A DNA stretch of 64,000 nucleotides from Climacteris rufus (GCA_013398175.1 VZRZ01004227.1:15914-79913); one strand, 5' to 3'; positions 46,052 to 60,000 are shown, numbered from the stretch's first letter. Notes: generated from the letters alone by a model not told the origin. Numbers and translations: made by a program.

Positions 46052-48283
46052 TGACTGCAACTGCCTTCTGATCAGAGTCCTGAGATGCATCTTTATGGTG
46101 ACAGAAGGAAGGTGATGAGGCCTCAGTTTGGACAGGTTTAAATTCACTGGTCCAAAAGGAGGTTCCCTTTCATGCAGCCTGTGGGAATAAAGGATAAAAT
46201 GGGACAGACAAAATGTTCTGGTCAGAGGTAGCATCTCTTGTTAGGCTGAGGTGACTGGACAAGGGTGGATGAGTGTTTGGGCACACAGGGCCCTTGTTAG
46301 GTCTGGTACAAACACAAAGCTAAATAAACCACTGTATAAGCTACTGTACAGCCCAACTGCAACTCAGCAGTTGGGAACTGTTCCCAGCCAACCTCACACC
46401 TCTGGCTTCACTGGAGCAAAGGCAAATATTATCCAGAGGCTGTGAGTTTGCGTGGGCTGCAGATATAAACCAGTAGGTACTGCTAGAGAGGTGCAGGGCT
46501 GGAATTTGCTGTGTTTGTCAGATGTGAAAAGTGGGTATGCCTGGAGGTGGGATAATTTTATCCTCTGCTATCTGTCTATACATAAACCTTCCTTGCTTGT
46601 AAGGAAAGCAGGTTTTGGTGTTTTTCTGCTATTGTAAAATGGCATTTCTACCCAGTGCTGGCCCAGACCTGTGGCTTGCTGGACAGGGCTAGGACGTGCA
46701 GCCCTTGGCAGGGATGAGTGATGCTGTTCCCAGCTGCAGCCAGTTCTGCTCGATGGCAAAGGACACCTTTCTTTCTTTCCTTCCCCAACATTGCAGTGTT
46801 ATGCAAGTCAAGTGACCTCGTTTTCCAGCTATGCAATATGAACAACCGTAACATGTGAGGAACCAGCTGTACCCCCCACCCCCAAAATGCTTTTGGAATT
46901 TGTCTGTGGTGTGTGGTTTCGTGTTTGTATTGTTCATTCTGAGCACCTGAGCCAGATCCTTTACAGATTGCCTTTTTCTAGGACTGAAAACGTAGCATTA
47001 GTGCTAACAAATTTTACTGTAAATATTTTTATAAGACAATTTTAAATAATTTTTGGATTGCTTTTTATGGTCATCAATGACACTTCTGTTAAATTCTGAA
47101 TCTAATTTGTGTGCCCCAGTGTGGTTTTTGCTGGCTGTGGTCTAGCTATGATTCTGTATGTTCTCTGCACAAGAAATGCCATCTTGTAAGAAAGATCTGG
47201 GATAGCTCTTGTGTTGATTCTAACAAGTTAGAAGGACAGCATTGGGCTCCACATTATGAGATAAATTTAAATCCATTGTAAATTTGCAAAGAAAAGCTCC
47301 CTCACCAGTACACTCTTAGATTATTGGTTATTTTACAACAGTTTCAGTACTCTGATTTTTCTTGTGCCGTGTGTTTGATTCCTGGGCAGTCTGGGGGACA
47401 AGCTTTCACTTGGTGGTTCTGTTTCTTGGCTCCTGCATGAGCTGCTTGAAGATGGAGATGCTGTGCCACAACAGTGTGGCCACAACCTCCCAGGCTGCCA
47501 AAACCAGCCAAATTATTGCAGGGGTTTTAGTAAAACCTTTACAGACCGAACTTGGGCCTCTTCCTTGCCTTGGTCCTATGTGAATATGAAGGCTTTCCCC
47601 AGCTCCTTCAGTTGTCATCTCTTTCTGGGGTCACCCTGTGCTTGACCCCCTTTGGGATTCTGGCCATGGCTTTCGCAAAGAAAAGCTCCCCAGGATGTGC
47701 CCCAGCCCCAAGAGCATCACATGTGGTGCACACCTGCTGGGCTTGCAGAGCAGGGTGGCTTTGCCTCAAGCAATCTGTTGTTTAAACAAGTTTGAATCAA
47801 GTCCATCTTTTCCATTGGTGCCTAATAGATAAATTAGGGGTGATTAAAATCAATTTTCAGTTCATTCAGTTTATCCAAACAATTTCTTTGTATGGATGTG
47901 TACAACAAGTAATTACCATAAATATACTTGGCAGTGTTTGCATGTCACCACCATGAAAGCTTAATACTGTTCTCTGTTTTGCACTGTTTGGAGACCAAAA
48001 TCCTTAATATTCAACAAGGTGTGATGCCTATTCATCAAGATAATGTGATGGTTCAACAGATAAATGCAGTTTGGTTTTAACATTTGGCATTGGTTATTAA
48101 CATTATCAAAGCAGTTGCCCCCTCTGCCCACATCATGCCCACAAATCATTCACAGGAGCATAATTTATTGCTCAAAGCTGCAGTGTTTGGGAGTGTGCTA
48201 GACATTATATGGGCTAATCAATTTTTTTTCATCTGCCCTTATCTTTGTTTATGGGTTTATAAATTATTTTCCTCTACAGTGAC

Positions 48284-48293
48284 AATAAATAAA
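48284..48293 (+). terminator. KLHL3: Distal overlapping poly(A) signals
   Basis: Two overlapping AATAAA hexamers (AATAAATAAA) are followed by AT- and T-rich sequence. This is a candidate distal end of the KLHL3 transcript, by position only. Confidence 0.35.
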
Positions 48294-48310
48294 TATTGAG
48301 AATTTTAATT

Positions 48311-51300
48311 TGTATATTTTATGTACAAAAAGGCCCTTAAGGGTAATGAATGATTGTGAAATAATTTACCTGGGTGTGAATTTTTTTGGTTTTGTAAACC
48401 AGACTTTGTTGGTAGCTGACAGTATACGTAATGAGTTGGCTGACTGTTTAAGCTCATTTTTTAAATTAAAGATTTGTTTTGCATGAGTGTGTGGAGGACA
48501 AAGGACTTTGCAAAGTAATTCTCTTGACAGCTGTCTTGTCCAGTGCAATGAATGACTCAAGAAACATTCTTCACTGACAGATTTATATGATGAAAGAAAA
48601 TCACACTGTAGTTCCCCATCATTTAATTTGAATAAAAACTGGACTAATGAAACTTTTCTGTGTCTCTTGATTTCATTGGCTTCTGGCAACGAGGAACAAT
48701 CTCATCACTCCACATGGCTTTATTTTTCCCCTCTTTAATCACAGCAGGTACCAACCCTGGGTTTACTTTGCCCCTTGGTGTGGGGCAGTGGCACTCACAG
48801 GTGCTGATGCTCAGATGTTGCCCTGGTGCTGCCCTCTGACTGTCCCAGACTCTGCTCTGCTCCTTTTCCAAGGGAAGTTAAAAGCTGTTTAAAAGCCTGC
48901 TGGGGTGCAGAAGAGCATTTCCCTTGGGGCTGGGAAAGCCCTTGGTTTAGCCATTGATGGCAGAAGACAGAACCTTTTAGTGAATGAAATTGGGAAGAGA
49001 GAAAACATGAAAAATGAGAGTTTACCCCCATGGGCTCAATATTTCTTAATAACACCATCAAGTAACACATTAAATAAGTCACCCGACCCATTTTGCCTTA
49101 TGCTCACAAAACATCTTGCTGAGCTCTCTGGTTTTCCAGAAATGCTCCTTGTGCCTCATCTGTTAATAGCAATGTGTGACATCAAACTTACCATGTGGGA
49201 TCCTGAAATTTAATTACCTGATGAGCAGATAATGAATGACATATTGTGGGTTGCTCTATGCAGCTGGGGGACTTTGCAATTATTCCTTATTTTATTTCAA
49301 AATTACTTTTCTCCTGCAGAGTTGGCTCCTTTTTATTCATGTTTAAACTGATAAATCTGTAAATCTATGGACCTGTGGCTAAAGAAAAACCTTGGCAACA
49401 CAGGGAGAGATCTCACTACCTTGGTTTTCTCAGCCTGATTTTTTTCCTGCTATTACTGGGGTTTTTTGCATCTTATATTTTCATCTTTTGGCATGTTTTC
49501 CACCCCACACTTCACCCTTGGCAGGGCAGAAACTGCATAGCTTTAGCTGCCACCTTGCCTCATTCACCTCAGAGGGAAAGTACTTTTGTAATGAGGAAAG
49601 GGGAAAAGAGAGAGGAAAGGAAATATGGGAAAAATTCACCCAGTGGGATTAAAAGCTCAGAAAAGCAGCTCCTCTCTTTGTTGTTGGGTACCACACATTT
49701 TGGAACAGCCCAGGGTGAGATGTGTCTCTTGTGCAGCAGAGATGTTGTATGGTTTGGTACCTGAGACATCCAGAAGTGGCATCAAAGGTATGGCAGCAAA
49801 CAGCCTCAGCTATGGAAACTTTGATACCTGATCAAAGATGAACCTGTTTATTTGTGGGCCCAAATGAATAAAGAAGGCCAAAGAGGATTTCCTTGCATCC
49901 CTGTGCCCTGAACTGCAGTGGTGATGTGGGCTGGAGATGGGACATGGCTGTGGAGGCTTCAGATGGCAAAATTGCTTTTCCCTGGTTGGAGGCTTGTTCT
50001 TGGCTGTGCTGAGGGTGCTGTGTGATGGCAGAGAATAACTGCAGTTAAAAACCAACGAAATCTGATGGATACTTCTGAAAAAGCCTCTAGGAGGCAAAGG
50101 GCCGCTACAGAAACATTGCTAAGAACCACCCAGGGTTCCTAAAGCACCCCACAGTTGCTCAGTGACTAATGATATTGCCTCACAGAACGCTATTCTGCAC
50201 TGTAAACAAGCACAAAGTCACTTAACTACTCATGAAATATTCGAAGAAATTTGGCAAAGTGATTAATGTTAACGTTCTTGTTCAGCAAATTGAACGAGAT
50301 TTAATTGGCACAGCTGCTGAAGCTCAATGCATTTGATTTGGCCTTGATTTACAAAATATGTTATCATGAGCCTCCTCCTTCTTTCACTCAAACCTCCACA
50401 GCCTCTGCTAAGCGTATTGCTCAGTGAATTACAGGTCTTAAATGTTTTTTGTTTTTTTTTTAATCAGTAAAACTTCTAAAAGGGCCTTTTAAAGTATGTA
50501 TGCCTGTCCCAAAGGATCTGCTCTTCTTTTCTAACCACAAGAGGTTTAAATGTTACTTTTCAATGTTCTTCTTATACTTCTTTAGATTATATTCTTTCCA
50601 CAATATATTCTCACTTATTATTCTTAAAATTCTCCTTTAATTCTGAGTTTGGAAAGAGAAAATGCTGCAGGATATGTTGTGGTGCACCACAGTCCAGCCT
50701 TAACCCAAGAACAACTTCCAAAGGGGGTTTTAAAAACCTGCAAGAGCAGGGGGTGTGAATGAGCTTTATGTTTCAAAATCAGTCAAGTTACAAGTTACAT
50801 AAGTTGTTTTTAATAGCTGTATCTCAGATGTAAAACATGCTTCTGTTTTTGAAAGCATATGCAACATTGGGAATAGCTTGGCTTATATAACACAAAAATA
50901 AACCAATATCTTTACATTCTCAGTTAAGGAAAATAAAAGGTGGGAAACCAGGTGGAAGCAAGTTCCTTAAAGCAGGAGCACGTGCTTGATCACTTAACCT
51001 TAATTGAGATCAATTGGTTTAACCAGGCCTCTGCTCTTTCCCCAGCCACCCTGGGCAGGGGAGCTTTGACCACTGCTCTGGAGTGTCTCCTGCTCTCTCT
51101 CTGCAAGGAATGCCTCACACAGCCTCTTGGTCCCACCAGCTGCAAGCAGGGACTGGTTCCTGAGAAAGCTGCTGTGCTGGAAGTTGTGGAAAATGGTGTT
51201 GACTGCCAGGGGGATCTACCCGGGCAGATTCCAGAGGACTTTGTGCCCCAGTGGCCAGAGGAGAGGGTGTGAGAGTGAGGATGGGGTGCAGGAGGAGGGG

Positions 51301-53659
51301 TGGGCACCAAGCAGGGGCAGCTCTCAGCCCTGGGGCTCCTTTGAGTAAAGGGGGGTTCAGTCCCTCTGGCTGTGCAGGAGCCAGTGTCAGGCACTTGGCA
51401 GGGGTGGTGGTGCTGGTGTCTGTGCCACCTCACAGCCAAGGCTTGTGTTCTCTCCATTCTGCTTCCTCTCTGCATCCCTAATGCTGATGCTGGAAGAAGA
51501 AAAAGCTGTGGGTTCCCTCCCTTAAGCGCAGAGAATGTTTCCCTATAAGGATATGGTGCATTGAGGATACAGCACCAGAGACTTTCTCTTGGTTAAACCC
51601 ACCTTGGAGCTGGATATTTTCCTGAAAAGCTGCTCTACATCTAATGAGACCCAGCATTTAAAACTCTTGTTTATGGCAAAATATTGCAGTGCTGACTGAA
51701 GGAGTGTGGGGCTCCCTGCTGCAATCCTGCTGGAGGTGGGATGCTCTGAGGGGCTGGATGCAGCCAAGGTGCCGGGCTGAGGGATGCAGGTTCAGGTGGG
51801 AGTCCTGCTTTGGCTCCCCCTGGGCTGTCCCAGCACTGGTGATCTATGGGTGCCATCAGCCTGTTTGCTGATGCAGGGTTTCTGAGCAGTACTTGGTCCT
51901 GGGTGATACATCAGGTGACACCTCTCTTTGATTTCTTTCCAGGATGTTATTTATTATGACTTTTTTCCTTTCTCTTTTTCATGCTTCAGCACTTTCCCCT
52001 TGTCCCCTGTGTGTGCACGGTGTCAGTGACAACCAGCCCTGCAGCTGGTGACAAAGGGGGACTCGGGGTGATGTCCCTGCTCAGAGGTGTCCCCTGAGCT
52101 ACAGCATCAGCTGAGGAGCAAGTGTCAGCCCAAAGGGTGGTGCAGACCTTGGGGAGCACGGCCAAGAAGAAAGATCCTATCTGCACAGAAGGGTATACTG
52201 AGATATAAGAGATTTATCAGGTTGTCATTGGTGAAGGGGTGAGATAATTCCCATCTGGGTTGTGAAAAAGGCCCCTTACCTGAAGACAAACTAATTTTTT
52301 GTTCTAGACTGAAAGTGGGATTGAACTTTAAAAGGTAAAAAAATATGTAGGTATTTGAAACTTGCCTAGCAAAAAGCTGTAAAGATTCATCTCCAAGGAG
52401 ACCTGAATTTGGATAAAGGAAACTATGGTTTTTTAGTGCTATGTGCAGGAGAAAGACACTTCACTTATTGATGTGGGACTCTTCTCAAAAAAAAGTGAGG
52501 AGTTACCTGGCTTCCAGTGTTCTTCTGTGCTGAGGAAGTTTTAGTCTCACAGTGACTTTAGTATTGTGACTGTGGTCTAGACAATTTTTCTTATGCAATA
52601 ACTACCTAAGAATAATTAACCCAAATTAATTAATTGCTGTTTCCTATGTGTTTAATAATGTCTGATTGGTACATTTGGTAGTTAATAGGGCAAACAGTTA
52701 TTTCAGAAAAATGGAATTAGAAAGTCTTAAAGTATATAAAATAGAAAATAGTATCAGCTTTCTCCAGACTCAAGTAGCAGATGTAAAGGATTCCTTTCTG
52801 CCCCAGCAGGTGCTTGTCTAGTGACAATTTGGGTTTTTCCCGGTGTGTGGCTGAAGAGATTAGATACAATCAGACAGCTTCCCCATGAGACTCTCTCTGT
52901 GCTTTATTATAATGCCTATGTAATTTCCCCCCACACTTTATCTCGTTAATTCTGCAGTTTCAAATGCGTGCAGCAATTTGAGTCAGCGCGGGGTAAATGT
53001 CTGTTTTCCCTGGTGCTGGCAGGGTGCAATCAGCCCCAGCCTGAGGGAGCAAACACTCCAGCAAAACCTCTCTGAACCAGGGGCAGTGGGTGGAGAGAGG
53101 GAGAGGAACCTGCTGGGCTTGGCTCGGGATGTGCCGTACAGAGCACTGGACTCTGGGGGTCAGCACAGCCAAATAAATGAGCGTGAGCCTGCCTGGCAAG
53201 AGCCATTCGTCATTCAGGGTGACTTCCTGAAAACAGTAGTTGGGAGAAAAATGTAAATATGTTCTTCTCAAGCAGTGTGACTTCACCATTGCAGGACCTG
53301 TGCTGTGTTTTGCATATAGATGGGGATGAAAGGCACTGTGACACAAATCCTTCCTGCTCTGTTCTTCAGTGACACCATAACTGAGCCCCACATTTGATGG
53401 CACACATTAAAAATAAGCTGCAGACAAGAAGCTGGAGTCTTTAAGGGGTATTTTTTTTAAGCCATGTACTTTGTCATCTCTTTTCTGGTATGAGGTGCCT
53501 GAAGCAGCAGTGAGCTGACCAACAGCTGGTGAGAGGGGAGAGCCTTTAAATTGATGTTGGGGGCAAAACCTGTGCACTGTGGAGTTGCAGTTTTAATTAA
53601 GCCTTAATATTGGTGGCCTATGACCTCTTAGGGGTGTTGTGAACTGAACTGTGTTCGGT
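48311..53659. other. Intergenic, no gene recognised
   Basis: I see no exon-like conserved coding, RNA gene or classified repeat. Open frames of up to 161 codons around 51 kb reflect locally GC-rich sequence. An AT-rich patch at about 50180-50360 resembles a conserved noncoding element and is listed in the findings. Confidence 0.75.
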
Positions 53660-54096
53660 TTAGGGCTCCTCACTGCAAGGAAGACCCTGAGGGCTTGGAG
53701 TGGGTCCAGAGAGGGGCAGGGGAAGGGTCTGGAGCACAAATCTGCTGAGGAGCAGCTGAGGGAGCTGGGAGGGCTCAGCCTGGGAAAAAGGAGGCTCAGG
53801 AGGGACCTTCTGGCTCTCTGTAAGTCCCTGACAGGAAGGGCAGCCAGGTAGGGGCTGGGCTCTGCTCCCAGGTAACAAGTGACAGGACAAGAGGAAACAC
53901 CCTTAAGTTATGCCAGGAAAGGTTCAGATTGGATATTAGGGAAAATTTCTTCGAGGAAAAACTGCCCAGGGCAGTGGTGGAATCACCATCCCTGGAGGGA
54001 TTTAAAAGATGTGCAGATGTGTCACCTGGGGACATGGTTTAGTGGTGGCCTTGACACTGCTGGGGTTAACAGTAGGATTCCATGACCTAAACAATT
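53660..54096 (+). mobile_element. CR1 LINE 3'-region fragment (plus strand)
   Basis: About 430 bases match the well-known avian CR1 3' part in order: CTGCAAGGAAGACCCTGAGG, GGTCTGGAGCACAAATCTG, GAGGAGCAGCTGAGGGAGCT, GGTAACAAGTGACAGGACAA, GATTGGATATTAGGGAAAAT, CCATCCCTGGAGGGATTTAA and GGGACATGGTTTAGTGGTGG. It has internal deletions and ends before the terminal octamers. The region corresponds to the end of the reverse-transcriptase ORF and the 3' UTR. No intact ORF remains. It is the largest transposon copy in the window and the only one in + orientation. Confidence 0.95.
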
Positions 54097-55662
54097 TTCT
54101 GATTTACCCCACTCCACAGTCTGATTCTCTGCCAGTTTTAATCTCCTCAAAAAACTCAAGGCACAAATCATCCCTTGATTATGGAGGGAAAACCAGAGGG
54201 AGGTTGAGGGTCTCTCTGCAGCTGGGACATGCCAGGGCTGCCTGTGAGCAATTTGGCCTTTTGCCTCCTGTGTAACAATTGAATCCTGCCCAAGCTTCTG
54301 CTGATCCTTGGGTGCAGGTGACAAGGAGGGGTGAGTGAGTGCACGCTGCTCTCCAACAGCTGAGTTCTGGGGTTCAAATCTAAGGGAAACAACATTTAAA
54401 TTTCAAGTCTCCATGACATTACCTCTACCTACTACTCAATCTCTAAGTAACATTTAGCAGTTTCTGGAGCTCAGAGTGTGATTTTGTTGAGCACATACAG
54501 TGGTGGTCGCAGGGCAGACTCTTGGTAGGAACCAGAGGCCCTTATTTGTTTCCCTCTGCCTCCTACCTCAAGGGCTTTTCCATTTAAAACTCAAGAAATA
54601 AGGCCCCAGAGGTTATTAGCATCTCCCTTTTCTGTCATAACCCAGAAGTGGGCACTGCCTGGGAAGGCACTGATTGCCTGTGCTTGTTGATGAACCAGAA
54701 AAGCTTCTATTAGTTTATGGAAATGAGATTTAGACTTACACAAAAGCTTGACACCATGCCATGTTTTTAATTAGTTTTTTTGAAAAGATATGTGGGATGA
54801 GACATGCATACACCACCGGTTCTTAATGTGGCTGTTAAGGAGCAGGTCCTCAGTTCTGAAATCTGTGTCTTTTTGCAGTTATCTCATTTTGTAATTACTA
54901 TTTAAACAAATCAGGCAGATTCCTCTAATTCTGCTCTCCCCAGAAAATAACTTTTCAGTTGGCCTCTTGCCTTCAATGAGAGACTGTCTGGATTTGATCA
55001 CAAGCAAATGTAAAAGCAACAAGTAAAATCAAGATCACTTACTTGATTAACTGTACTGTTATTTTAGTACTAATTGAGCCCTTTCAATTCAATATTTTTC
55101 CTTGATGTTTTTAATCTTATGAAATTATTGTGATTTATGGATGGGATTATTAGTGAAACCTGGTCTCATTGTGGCTTCTTGAAGGAATCACTAACATTTT
55201 GAAGACCTTTTTTTATTTCTTTTATTTCAGGAAGCAGCTTTACGTAGGCAAGTAAATATGGAAACAACGTGACCTGCTCCATTGCCTGATCAACTTAAAA
55301 TATCCCCTAAACTGTTCAGGCCACTTCAGTTTCTCATTTTGACAGATTAACAGATGACAGTTTGTTTCATCACCTTTGGTAAATCCAGTTTTAATTAACT
55401 GACACTTTAATGGTTCCTGAGTGGTCACAGGCTTCAGTATAACTGAATTTAATTTAATTTGTTGGGCATGATTCTGCACTTGTGAAGGCCATAGCCAAGC
55501 CTGTGTTCTCATCCCTGCTGCAGCAGTGCCAGCCACAATCCATCACTCACAAGTGTCATTAGGAACTGGTCCAGAGCCCAGATAAAAGCCGGGCAGGGAT
55601 AGCAGGAGGCTTCACAAGCTCTCCATGGGACTGCAAATTTGTAAATAACTAAGAAGTTTGGG

Positions 55663-55689
55663 TTATTTATTTGTTTGTTTATTTGTTTG
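55663..55689. repeat. (TTTA/TTTG)n microsatellite
   Basis: About 27 bases of mixed TTTA and TTTG tetranucleotides in intergenic DNA. Confidence 0.8.
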
Positions 55690-56967
55690 AAAGAAAAGAC
55701 AAATTCCCTGTAGGAATCATGCCTGGTAGAGGATGTCACCTGGAGGAGTCCTTGCTGTGGATCTGAGGACTGGTGCACATCAGCACAGCTCACACCTCCC
55801 CAGCTCAGTTAAATACTGACCCCAGCCACTGAGAAACCTCCAACAGACACCAAGAAAGTACTGGTTTGTAGCATGGCAAATGTCTGAGGTTGGCTTTCTG
55901 AAGGGATTTAGAGGAAAAACATCACAACCCAGTGCTGGGACACCTTTGAATTGCCAGGTCCATGCTGTGCTGAGGAGGTGTGCCTTTTGCAGAATTCAAT
56001 ATTATTTGAACAATCTTTTTTCTCTAAGCCAGGTATTATAAACTTAGAATAATAACTATCTCTCTTTCATGAAATATATTTTCAATTCCACTTTCCATCC
56101 TGTATCTGGGCTCTGGTGTCCTGAGGGACACTTCACCTGCTCTTCTAGTGCAACTCATCCTGTTGAATGAAGCTGTCTGCAGCTTAAGAGTACACAGAGA
56201 TGTGCAGAGCATAAGCTGTACAAATGTTAGCACTTGAGTTTGAAGGCCTCTATTAAATTGGCCTACCTATATTTGCATGTGTATTTACTTAATTCCTTTC
56301 TTTACCAAATATATTCAGTATGTCAGGGGAAAGTTTCTCTGTTGTACTTGCTGGCAGGGCAGCTGTACCACTTCTCACCTACAAGTGGTGTTGCATCAAT
56401 TGCTGCCTGTTGACAAAGATATTGGTTTACTAAGAAACTAAAATACTGTGTTTATAACACAAAATTTAATTTAGTAATCTAAAAAAAAAAAGCTATATTT
56501 GGTATCTTAGCTGTTCTGGTCACCGTGCTTCTAGCTGGAACATGTACAGCTGTTTTTATGTACTTGTTCTTAATGGTCACAACACAGAAATGTTCTATAT
56601 GGCAGTGATCTCGTTTGATATTTTATGCTCCTGCAGTACCTGTTTGTTCTGATGGTGCTGCATGGAAGCTTTTACAAACTGATACAGATTGAAACTCTTC
56701 ACTTTCACTTTATTGTTCTTGAAGGGAATCTGGAGGAGTGTGGGAATCTCATCAAAACCACTCCCTGCAACCAGGTATTGCTCAGTGTTTTAAAGATAAA
56801 TGGTGTGACACCCACTTTACTCCATCTTAGCTATAATGAATGATAATTGGATGAGTTTACCCTGGAGGGGTTGGAAAGACTGTGCCAGCCTTGATGTGAT
56901 GGCTTTGCTGTGTCTGGATTCATCACCTGTGCCACTTGGGAGTTTCTCTGGAGCTCAGAACCTCAGG

Positions 56968-57014
56968 CTTCACTTCTCTCTGACTGTTTCCAGCCTTCAC
57001 TTCTCTCTGACTGT
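56968..57014. repeat. 27-bp period direct repeat
   Basis: The 20-mer CTTCACTTCTCTCTGACTGT occurs exactly at 56968-56987 and 56995-57014. It is a two-copy local duplication. Confidence 0.9.
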
Positions 57015-60000
57015 CCAAATGAACTCCTGGCCACCTTCCAAAGGGGTTTCTTTAAAATGGAATTGGAATAGAGAGGAATTATGTACAACCTGGCAATGTA
57101 AGGCCCTGCTGAGAACTATGGAATAAACAAAGACAGGTTGCTTACAGAGCTCTGGCTAGCAGGAGGATTAGCACACTCAGCTGCTGACAGAAGTGTTTCA
57201 GCAAGTGAAACTCTTACCCCCGGGGCCAAGAAACCCCTATGGAAGCATTTCCCAGTTTCTCCAGCCATGCAGGAAGAAGGAGGATGCTCACCCAGCCATC
57301 CTCTGGCAAATCTCCTTCAGAGTCCATCTCAAGGCCATTCACTAGGCTCTGCAGGTACTGAAATTACAATTAAATAAGTAAGTGCTAATATTAATTTAAT
57401 TTAACTATTACCTGAATATATAAAGGATTTAAAGGAAAAATTAATTTCTTGATCTTCGTGGTGTAATATTGCTTCTGCAAACTCTTCAGCAGAAAATGGG
57501 AAACCTTGGCAAGATTCTAAATATTGCTAAATGCTGCCTTTAACCATGCAATGTCTTAGCACACAGAGGATGAAATTAATGAATCTGATGATAATGAAGG
57601 AATAACAGAACAAGATGAGCATTGTGCCTAGAGGTTAATTATCATATATGCAAGGGAGGCTGCCTTTATAAGATTAAGATTTGTGTGATAACATTGGTTG
57701 CCTTTCTGTAAACCAAAATCCAATACTTAATAAAGGAACAACAAATTAAATCTTTCACAAAGCAGGTAGATTTGGATAGCTGTATTTGTTGTTCAGAAAA
57801 GCCTGGCATTTCTGCAACCTGGAACACAAGAAAACTTGCTGGAGACCCTTGGGCAAGGCAGGATCTTGCCAAGGCAGATGAAGGGATGGTCTCTGGTGCT
57901 GGATACAGCAGCAGCGATGGGGAGAGCCCAGATAGGAGCTGCAGGTCCTTGATCAGTAACTGTGTGAATTTTAGTGAAATCAGAAAGGTTCCCACTGGTG
58001 CTGCTCTGGATTGAAGCACTGTAAATACTGTCATAGTTCCTGTATTTTCCACATGCATCCAGGAGTTTTATTAAGAAACAGGACTTGGAAATTTTCTCTG
58101 CCACTGTCATTCATCCAGCATGCTCACTGATGTGCACGAGCAGGGTTTTATTCCTGGTGTTTCTCAGTTTATGCTGGTTGATAGGCAAATGGCTCTTCTG
58201 GCATGGACTGGCACTGCAGAGTACACCTCATAGCAGGTGAGAGGTGAATCCAGAGGCTTTATAAAGGTAGGAGAATATGCTTGAGGTCAGCAGGTCCCAC
58301 ATTTTCAAGCTGTTCTTTGCCAGCTCCCCTGTTAGAGAGACAAAGTTAGAGCAGCACATCCCCAGCTGTGCCAGTGCTGCTCCAAGCTGTGCTTGGTGCT
58401 GTTCCCCTGTTCAGCCCCATCACTGGGGTGCCAGGAATTCCCTTGCTGCCTGGAGGGGGTGAGGGCAGCCTGGAAAGCCCTGGCCTTGTACCTCTGGCTG
58501 AGGGCTGAGTGTCCTCCTGCTTGTGGCTGTGCTGTCAGCATCAAAGCTGCCTTGGTTGGGGATGCTCTGGGCAATGCTCCCAGCTCCTGGGTACCTGCTG
58601 GAGCTGTAGGGGAGGGACCCTCTGTGGGGCTTGAGGTGAGGTAGGTGTGAGTCAAGAAGGTTTGGGAGTGATGGTGAGTGGGGCCACCTCACTGGTAGGG
58701 GTCTGGTAGACTGAAAGAATAAAAACACTGACATGTTTTGCAGGGTGGAGCAAGTAACTGATGCCTGGTGAGCGATAAGAAATTGCACACTAGGGAGGAA
58801 AGAGTTTGAGCAAGGAAGATGGTTCTGTGCCTGCTTTTCCCAGTCGCTCCATCCACCAGCTCACTTTCCCAGCAGTTCATCCAGAATGTGTTACCCTGCC
58901 CAGCACCAGGCACCCTGGGGAAGGACAGGAGTGATGGGATGAGAAAAACTGAGGGAATTGTTCTGCCCAGAGACAGGATCTGCTCATACATGGATGGGAA
59001 GGAGGGAAGACCAGACCTCTCTGAAACAGATGAGGTCAGTACATAGAAAACATAGTTTGGAAAAAAAACTGTGGGAATAGGAAAAAAGTGAGTAAAATAT
59101 CTAGATTTCAATGAATCTTCTCCAGGTGGTAGAAAGGAGGAAAGAGAGAAGAGAGACACACAGAGTGCTGTGAGCTATGTACTGGCTTTGAAAGAAAGCA
59201 AAAGTAGGGCAGGAGTGGAGATGTCTGAAAGTAATGACTTTGCAAGAGGAAGACTCAGCAAAAGAGAAGAATTTGAGTTGTTTACCATAAGAGATGGTGC
59301 TTCTGGAGTAGCAGCCTTGGTTTGGGCTATCCCTGGATAACCGTGGTTGCAGGGCTGGTACCTCAGCTGTGAATGAGGCAGAAATCTGCATGCAGTTTCA
59401 ATTTCTAAAAGCTCACATTTCAACTAATTTCACAGTACTGGAGTAAGTATTTAGAGTTTAATAGAAATACAGTTCTGGAGGCTGGAAGTCGCGAGGAGAG
59501 ACGTGTGTTTGGAATAAAGTCACCGTGCTTGTAACACTGAGTTAGTCAAGGATTATTTTGGCCATTAAAGGAGACTGAAACCATCGGGAGAAGGAGAATT
59601 TTTCCACCACAAGATGGCATCAGTTTTGCAGAGACAGGCTTGCGAAAGCACCTAGGGCTGGGGACGAGTGGATTTAAAATAAGGACATTTTAAAATTGAT
59701 ATCAGATTGGTACAAACCAAGCATTTGTCTCACAAGTGTCTATTGGAAAATTGTGTTACCTAAAAGCTTATTTTGGGTGCATAAAATGAAGGTCCAACTG
59801 AGCAGATTAGCCACTACCGCTGCTGATTGTGATCTTACTGGCATCAACAAAATTGTGCTTGCAAATGCTTTTCTGCTGTTTGTGCACACCAGATCTAAGT
59901 GAGTTTATATTTCCCTCATAGGCCTCCTAAAGCCTATCAGTTGTTTGCTGTAAGCTAGCAACAATATTTACCCTCATTTAAAACTCATCTAATGTGTTCT

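Larger units (their letters stand above)
44721..48310 (+). other. KLHL3: Possible extended KLHL3 3' UTR, otherwise intergenic
   Basis: Further AATAAA hexamers occur at 45788-45793, 46186-46191, 48284-48289 and 48288-48293. The last pair sits in AT-rich sequence about 4.2 kb after the stop, close to what I recall of the long human 3' UTR. No gene or classified repeat is visible. A short 16-bp tandem repeat lies at 46004-46051. Whether transcription continues this far cannot be settled from sequence alone. Confidence 0.35.

Noticed and set aside
50990..51475. A 161-codon minus-strand open frame in the intergenic region
   Set aside because: His/Pro/Ser-rich composition follows from GC-rich noncoding DNA. 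There is no recognisable domain or exon structure.
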